Positions 22,600-25,511 of a DNA stretch of 25,511 nt are shown one piece after another (the first letter of the stretch is position 1; each line of letters starts with the position of its first letter). This DNA comes from a virus, in the IMG/VR virus record IMGVR_UViG_3300033996_002819, positions 1 through 25,511 of that record; one strand, given 5' to 3'. Both the position numbers and the translations under genes were made by a program. A model generated the notes under the pieces. The model had not been told where the DNA came from and did no database searches. It saw nothing but the letters and a program-made list of their open reading frames with translations.

Positions 22600-25176
22600 T
22601 TACACAGAAAAATTAATAGGGAATACACCCTTGCCGTCAGCTAAGATTGCATTTATACTAATAGATACTGTTGGAGGTAAAATATTTAACTCTATATTCT
22701 CAATATCAGAAAACCTTGGATCTTGCAAGACCATATCTCTTAAATCGATTAGCACATTTTCAATATCTACTTCAGAAACACTAACTCCCGGCGTAAGCCC
22801 TAGCCCAAAATCGGGATTTGAAAGTAAAGAACCCTTCTGTGTCATTATTTTCATTTTTAAAGCCTGAACAAGGTTTGTAGTACCGTTTGCTAATGCCATT
22901 TCACCAAATGAGTTCACAACAACATCTCCATAATCATCAATTAACCAATCTACTTTAGAAAAACCTGTCAGCGTATCCTCTTTTAAAAAAGGAATATCGT
23001 ACGTACGAGCCTCTTCGTTAATAGCTATACTAGAGGGAATATAAATCTGGTTTTGACTATTCACAGTTCCGGGAAGAAATGCTTTAATTTTTGCATTATC
23101 TGTTGTTGTTAAAGAATTTAAATCATTTAAACCATCTACTGTGATTAAAAAATTTGTATCTGAAATTTTTTCTATTCCAGTAATTTTTCTTGTAAACATT
23201 GGAACAGTGTTACTAAATAGTTGTATTTTTTGTCCTGTAAATAAATTTTCTTTTGAAGAAATATTAAACTGTCTGCCATCTCCATTTGATAATAAAGTAT
23301 ATGAAAAACCATTTTCATCAATATATGGAGATCTTAGTCCATTTAAAGTTATGATTTCGTTATACCTATCAGGATCATTGAGATATCTGGCAGAAATTTG
23401 TTCAATAGTTAGCCCATACGGGACCGGTGCTAAAAATTTAGCTGTTGAAGAAGAATCAAATGGAATTCCGGAGTCATCGGCCAATCCTCCAACATATTCT
23501 AAAGGATTTTGTTTTCTAGAATCGTCCAAATCCCGGGTCGCTGTAGATATATTTAATTCAAGAATAGCGTTTTCCAGTGCAACAATTAGCTCAAACTCCT
23601 CCAAAGTCATGGGGGTGGCTCTTTGTTTAGGGGCAGGTTTTCCAAATATTTCTGAAAAAAATGCGTCTCCCGCACCGAAGTTGTTTGTTATATCTAGTGC
23701 CAAATTTTGTAGGTTTTTAGTTATTTCTTTAATTTCTTCAATAGAAATTAGTAAATTTTTTTCTATTTCATCCTGGATTGCAATGCTCTGTTGGGGTGTA
23801 GTAGAAAGTTGATCTATGGAGATAGCATTAAAAAAATCAAAGCTTCCCTCAGGTTCATTAAATACATTGTTCAAACTAGAAGCCTCATTGGCATCTTTTG
23901 CTCCTTTACCAAGAAGTCCTGCTGCTACTTGTTCGTCAGAAACTCCTTCATTTATTTCTTTGTTTTGTTTAATAGATGCTACGGTTTTTTTTATTTTGTT
24001 GCCTGATGCTTTATTTTTATTTGAATTTACGCCAAATGCTGCTTTAAAAGACGCATCACCATTAGCTGTATCCGATGCCATATTTTTAATAGATGCCTTT
24101 AAATCTTGTCCAATTTGATTTGGAAGATCTGATACAGAAAGAACTAATCCTCCTAAATTTTTATAAAGAAGCGTAACTTTTCTTACTTGATCAAAAACTT
24201 GTCTAAAGTCTGCTCTTACTGCTTTAATAACATTTAAAGAAGCGCTCATAGCACTTCTAGCATTATCCAAAGTAGAGACTGCCTTTTGAAAATAATTAGA
24301 ATCAAGTTTTTGAGGAGTTTTGCCTGCATCTGTAGTAGTGCTATTTAAATCAATTCTTTTCCATGCCTTAAATTGCATGGTATATAAAAATTCGCCGGGG
24401 CTTCTTTGACTTCTTGTAACACTATACTGTATCGGAGTTACTACAAAAGATTCATTTGTTTTAGGGCAATCAAAAACAAGTCGCCAATGCTTGTTGTTGG
24501 GATTTTTTTTAGCAATAGCATATTGTTCAAGGAATTGTTGTAACAATAAAGCTTGATAATACCCTGTTCTGTAAGGATCATCCTGAGAAGGGTCTGGAGA
24601 ATTAGGTGCTGTTTTATTAAGTATGTTTTTCCAAGAGTCGACCGCTGTTCCTGCTGCTGAGAAAGATCCACCAAAAAGTGACAAGCCGGGTGTGTTTTTA
24701 TCATCGCCCGAACCACGGGTAGGCCATATTCCGGTCGTTCCGGATGCTGATATCATTTTAAATTTAACACCGTTATGTTCTTCGACAACACCACGCATTG
24801 TGGCAGTGGTATTAATTGCAAATTGATCTGTTATTGATAATTGTTGAGGAGTAATTGGAAGTGTAAAAACCCAGCCCTTGGGTCTTCCAATTGCATATTG
24901 TACGCCACCAGTGTTTGAACTATTATGGATTTTCTCTACTTTTGAGTCCAGTGTCCCAGCATTTCGGCTAAGAATAATTTTATTATTTCTAGAATCTATA
25001 ACAATTAATCGATAAGGAAACAGACCGCTTGCTCTGTTTTCCATAATGTCTAAAGGAGAAAAAAATGCATCTTTTTCATACCGCCAAGGAAGTGGCGTTA
25101 TATCGGAAAGGGTTTTTTCAGTTTTTTTAGAAACAACCCTTCCGGTTATTGTTTCATATATTTTATTCCATGACAT
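22600..25176 (-). CDS. Composite baseplate protein: hub-like domain, LysM-like domain, gp25-like wedge domain
   Basis: The 858-residue protein combines three recognisable parts. The N-terminal part (about 1-280) contains KGWVFTLPITPQQLSI...FAINTTATMRGVVEEHNG (99-140), a pattern found in large phage baseplate/hub proteins. The middle (about 290-560) is helical, charged and possibly coiled coil. Around 582-660 there is a LysM-like segment, PYGLTIEQISARYL...YNEIITLNGL...LFTGQKIQLF, where LysM domains bind peptidoglycan or serve as joints in tails. The C-terminal 100 residues (about 758-858: LKMKIMTQKGSLLSNPDFGLGL...LRDMVLQDPRF) resemble the gpW/gp25 wedge family. In P2 and T4 that wedge protein is a separate small gene next to gpJ/gp6; here it precedes gpJ as part of a fusion. 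GAGG precedes the ATG, and copy B of the 37-bp element lies about 13 bp upstream. Confidence 0.85.
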   Translation of the reverse strand: MSWNKIYETITGRVVSKKTEKTLSDITPLPWRYEKDAFFSPLDIMENRASGLFPYRLIVIDSRNNKIILSRNAGTLDSKVEKIHNSSNTGGVQYAIGRPKGWVFTLPITPQQLSITDQFAINTTATMRGVVEEHNGVKFKMISASGTTGIWPTRGSGDDKNTPGLSLFGGSFSAAGTAVDSWKNILNKTAPNSPDPSQDDPYRTGYYQALLLQQFLEQYAIAKKNPNNKHWRLVFDCPKTNESFVVTPIQYSVTRSQRSPGEFLYTMQFKAWKRIDLNSTTTDAGKTPQKLDSNYFQKAVSTLDNARSAMSASLNVIKAVRADFRQVFDQVRKVTLLYKNLGGLVLSVSDLPNQIGQDLKASIKNMASDTANGDASFKAAFGVNSNKNKASGNKIKKTVASIKQNKEINEGVSDEQVAAGLLGKGAKDANEASSLNNVFNEPEGSFDFFNAISIDQLSTTPQQSIAIQDEIEKNLLISIEEIKEITKNLQNLALDITNNFGAGDAFFSEIFGKPAPKQRATPMTLEEFELIVALENAILELNISTATRDLDDSRKQNPLEYVGGLADDSGIPFDSSSTAKFLAPVPYGLTIEQISARYLNDPDRYNEIITLNGLRSPYIDENGFSYTLLSNGDGRQFNISSKENLFTGQKIQLFSNTVPMFTRKITGIEKISDTNFLITVDGLNDLNSLTTTDNAKIKAFLPGTVNSQNQIYIPSSIAINEEARTYDIPFLKEDTLTGFSKVDWLIDDYGDVVVNSFGEMALANGTTNLVQALKMKIMTQKGSLLSNPDFGLGLTPGVSVSEVDIENVLIDLRDMVLQDPRFSDIENIELNILPPTVSISINAILADGKGVFPINFSV

Positions 25177-25188
25177 TTTGTTGCCTCA

Positions 25189-25225
25189 TTATACAATATC
25201 GTATATAATAAAGATTCAATCGTGT
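25189..25225 (-). promoter_or_regulatory. Copy B of a shared 37-bp promoter/operator-like element
   Basis: This copy keeps the core TTGAATCTTTATTATATACG on the minus strand, followed by GATATTGTATAA; its outer end diverges from the CGCACT seen in copies A and C. It lies 13 bp before the 858-residue ATG and in a divergent spacer. On the plus strand it is followed by GTGATATTATATAA at 25224-25237, a possible -10-type signal for the small gene at 25251. Confidence 0.6.
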
Positions 25226-25250
25226 GATATTATATAAAAAGAATTACAAT

Positions 25251-25415
25251 ATGGGAAAAGCTAAACGAAAAATCAATAGGTTACGTAGAAAAAAGCTTAA
25301 ACAAAAAGTAAAGCTCCGAATTCCCGTAGCTCCTCCTGGATATGCAATGAAATCAAAAATGGACTACGACAGAAATAATCATAAAAAAGTTATAAAAAAG
25401 TTATTAAATGAATAA
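25251..25415 (+). CDS. Very basic 54-residue protein
   Basis: The 54-residue protein starts GKAKRKINRLRRKKLKQKVK, with about half of the first 20 residues Lys or Arg. A short PVAPPGY turn follows, then a second basic stretch ending KKVIKKLLNE. It is strongly cationic without a hydrophobic segment, so binding to nucleic acid or another polyanion is the most likely property, though no family is recognised. I prefer the ATG at 25251 to one at 25224, because the nine extra residues would lie in the promoter-like spacer. No strong ribosome-binding site is visible. It is the first gene of a plus-strand group facing away from the baseplate genes, and the next start overlaps its end by eight bases. 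Confidence 0.65.
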   Translation: MGKAKRKINRLRRKKLKQKVKLRIPVAPPGYAMKSKMDYDRNNHKKVIKKLLNE

Positions 25416-25511
25416 TGCAATACTTGCAGCAATAATATTTTTGCATATTAGTATAATAATCCTATGTCTAGTAGTATTTATTATTAAAATTAAACGAGAA
25501 TCAAAAATAAG
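25408..25511 (+). CDS. Small single-span membrane protein, truncated by the window edge
   Basis: The frame opens at an ATG overlapping the previous gene by eight bases and is still open at the window end (34 codons visible). After MNNA comes a hydrophobic stretch of about 22 residues (ILAAIIFLHISIIILCLVVF), then a basic segment IIKIKRESK, which suggests an N-terminal membrane anchor with the remainder in the cytoplasm or extending as a longer domain. An N-terminal anchor followed by charged residues is also how inner-membrane spanins begin, but too little is visible to say more. Confidence 0.6.
   Translation, partial: MNNAILAAIIFLHISIIILCLVVFIIKIKRESKI

Noticed and set aside
23141-23812. A 223-codon plus-strand open frame
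   Set aside because: It lies wholly antisense to the 858-residue baseplate gene, which has clear domains. Its translation has no recognisable domain and no ribosome-binding site.
24441-24716. A 91-codon minus-strand open frame
   Set aside because: It is an out-of-frame shadow inside the N-terminal part of the 858-residue gene.
1-25511. Stop-codon reassignment, as seen in some large phages
   Set aside because: TAG and TAA end genes exactly at tight junctions, TGA ends the gene at 1744, and the giant genes read through without internal stops in the standard code.
1-25511. tRNA genes, CRISPR arrays, insertion sequences or attachment sites
   Set aside because: Intergenic gaps are all under about 150 bp. 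None showed cloverleaf sequence, spaced direct repeats or terminal inverted repeats with a transposase.

Overview
The window is a stretch of an AT-rich tailed-bacteriophage genome (or an integrated or metagenome-derived copy). The evidence is a run of baseplate and tail-appendage genes, almost no intergenic space, start codons that touch or overlap the previous stop, and many very small genes around them. A gpJ-like baseplate protein and a gp25-like wedge domain point to a contractile tail (myovirus morphology). Purine-rich ribosome-binding sites (AAGGAA, GAGGA, AGGAG) precede most structural genes. TAA and TAG are the common stops, TGA ends one small gene, and tryptophan is TGG, so the genetic code looks standard for bacteria. 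The host cannot be named. A gp53-like tail-fibre tip is familiar from phages of Gram-negative bacteria, but such tips move between phages.

Layout. (1) 1-2697, plus strand: a packed cluster of small genes around a complete PLP-dependent aminotransferase gene. One is a 51-codon gene with a TTG start, and another is a small membrane protein. (2) 2694-13252, minus strand: the adhesion and appendage module. In transcription order it has a 1692-residue virion protein, a tail-collar protein carrying an inserted domain, a tail-fibre accessory protein, a second collar protein, a 410-residue fibre with a gp53-like tip, a third collar protein, an assembly-chaperone-like protein, and two further appendage proteins. 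(3) 13401-13860, plus strand: two small genes, one with zinc-ribbon-like cysteines, lying inside the structural region. (4) 13861-25176, minus strand: the baseplate module. In transcription order it has an 858-residue hub/LysM/gp25-like protein, a 2200-residue gpJ-like protein, a 538-residue baseplate-type protein and a 140-residue tail-tube-like protein. (5) 25251 onward, plus strand: a very basic 54-residue protein and the start of a small membrane protein that runs off the window.

How it works together. The baseplate proteins would form the wedge and hub at the tail tip, and the 1692-residue protein, collar proteins and fibres would decorate it and bind the host surface. The three largest structural genes are each preceded, 15-55 bp upstream, by a copy of one 37-bp element in the same orientation. 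I interpret it as a phage-specific late promoter or operator. At both convergent junctions the stop codons overlap or abut with no visible terminator.

Most notable: the shared 37-bp element, the intact aminotransferase in a phage, the giant gpJ expanded by repeated beta-type modules, the domain inserted into one collar paralogue, and a ribosome-binding site present in three tandem copies. No RNA gene, CRISPR array, integrase, transposase or reverse transcriptase was seen.
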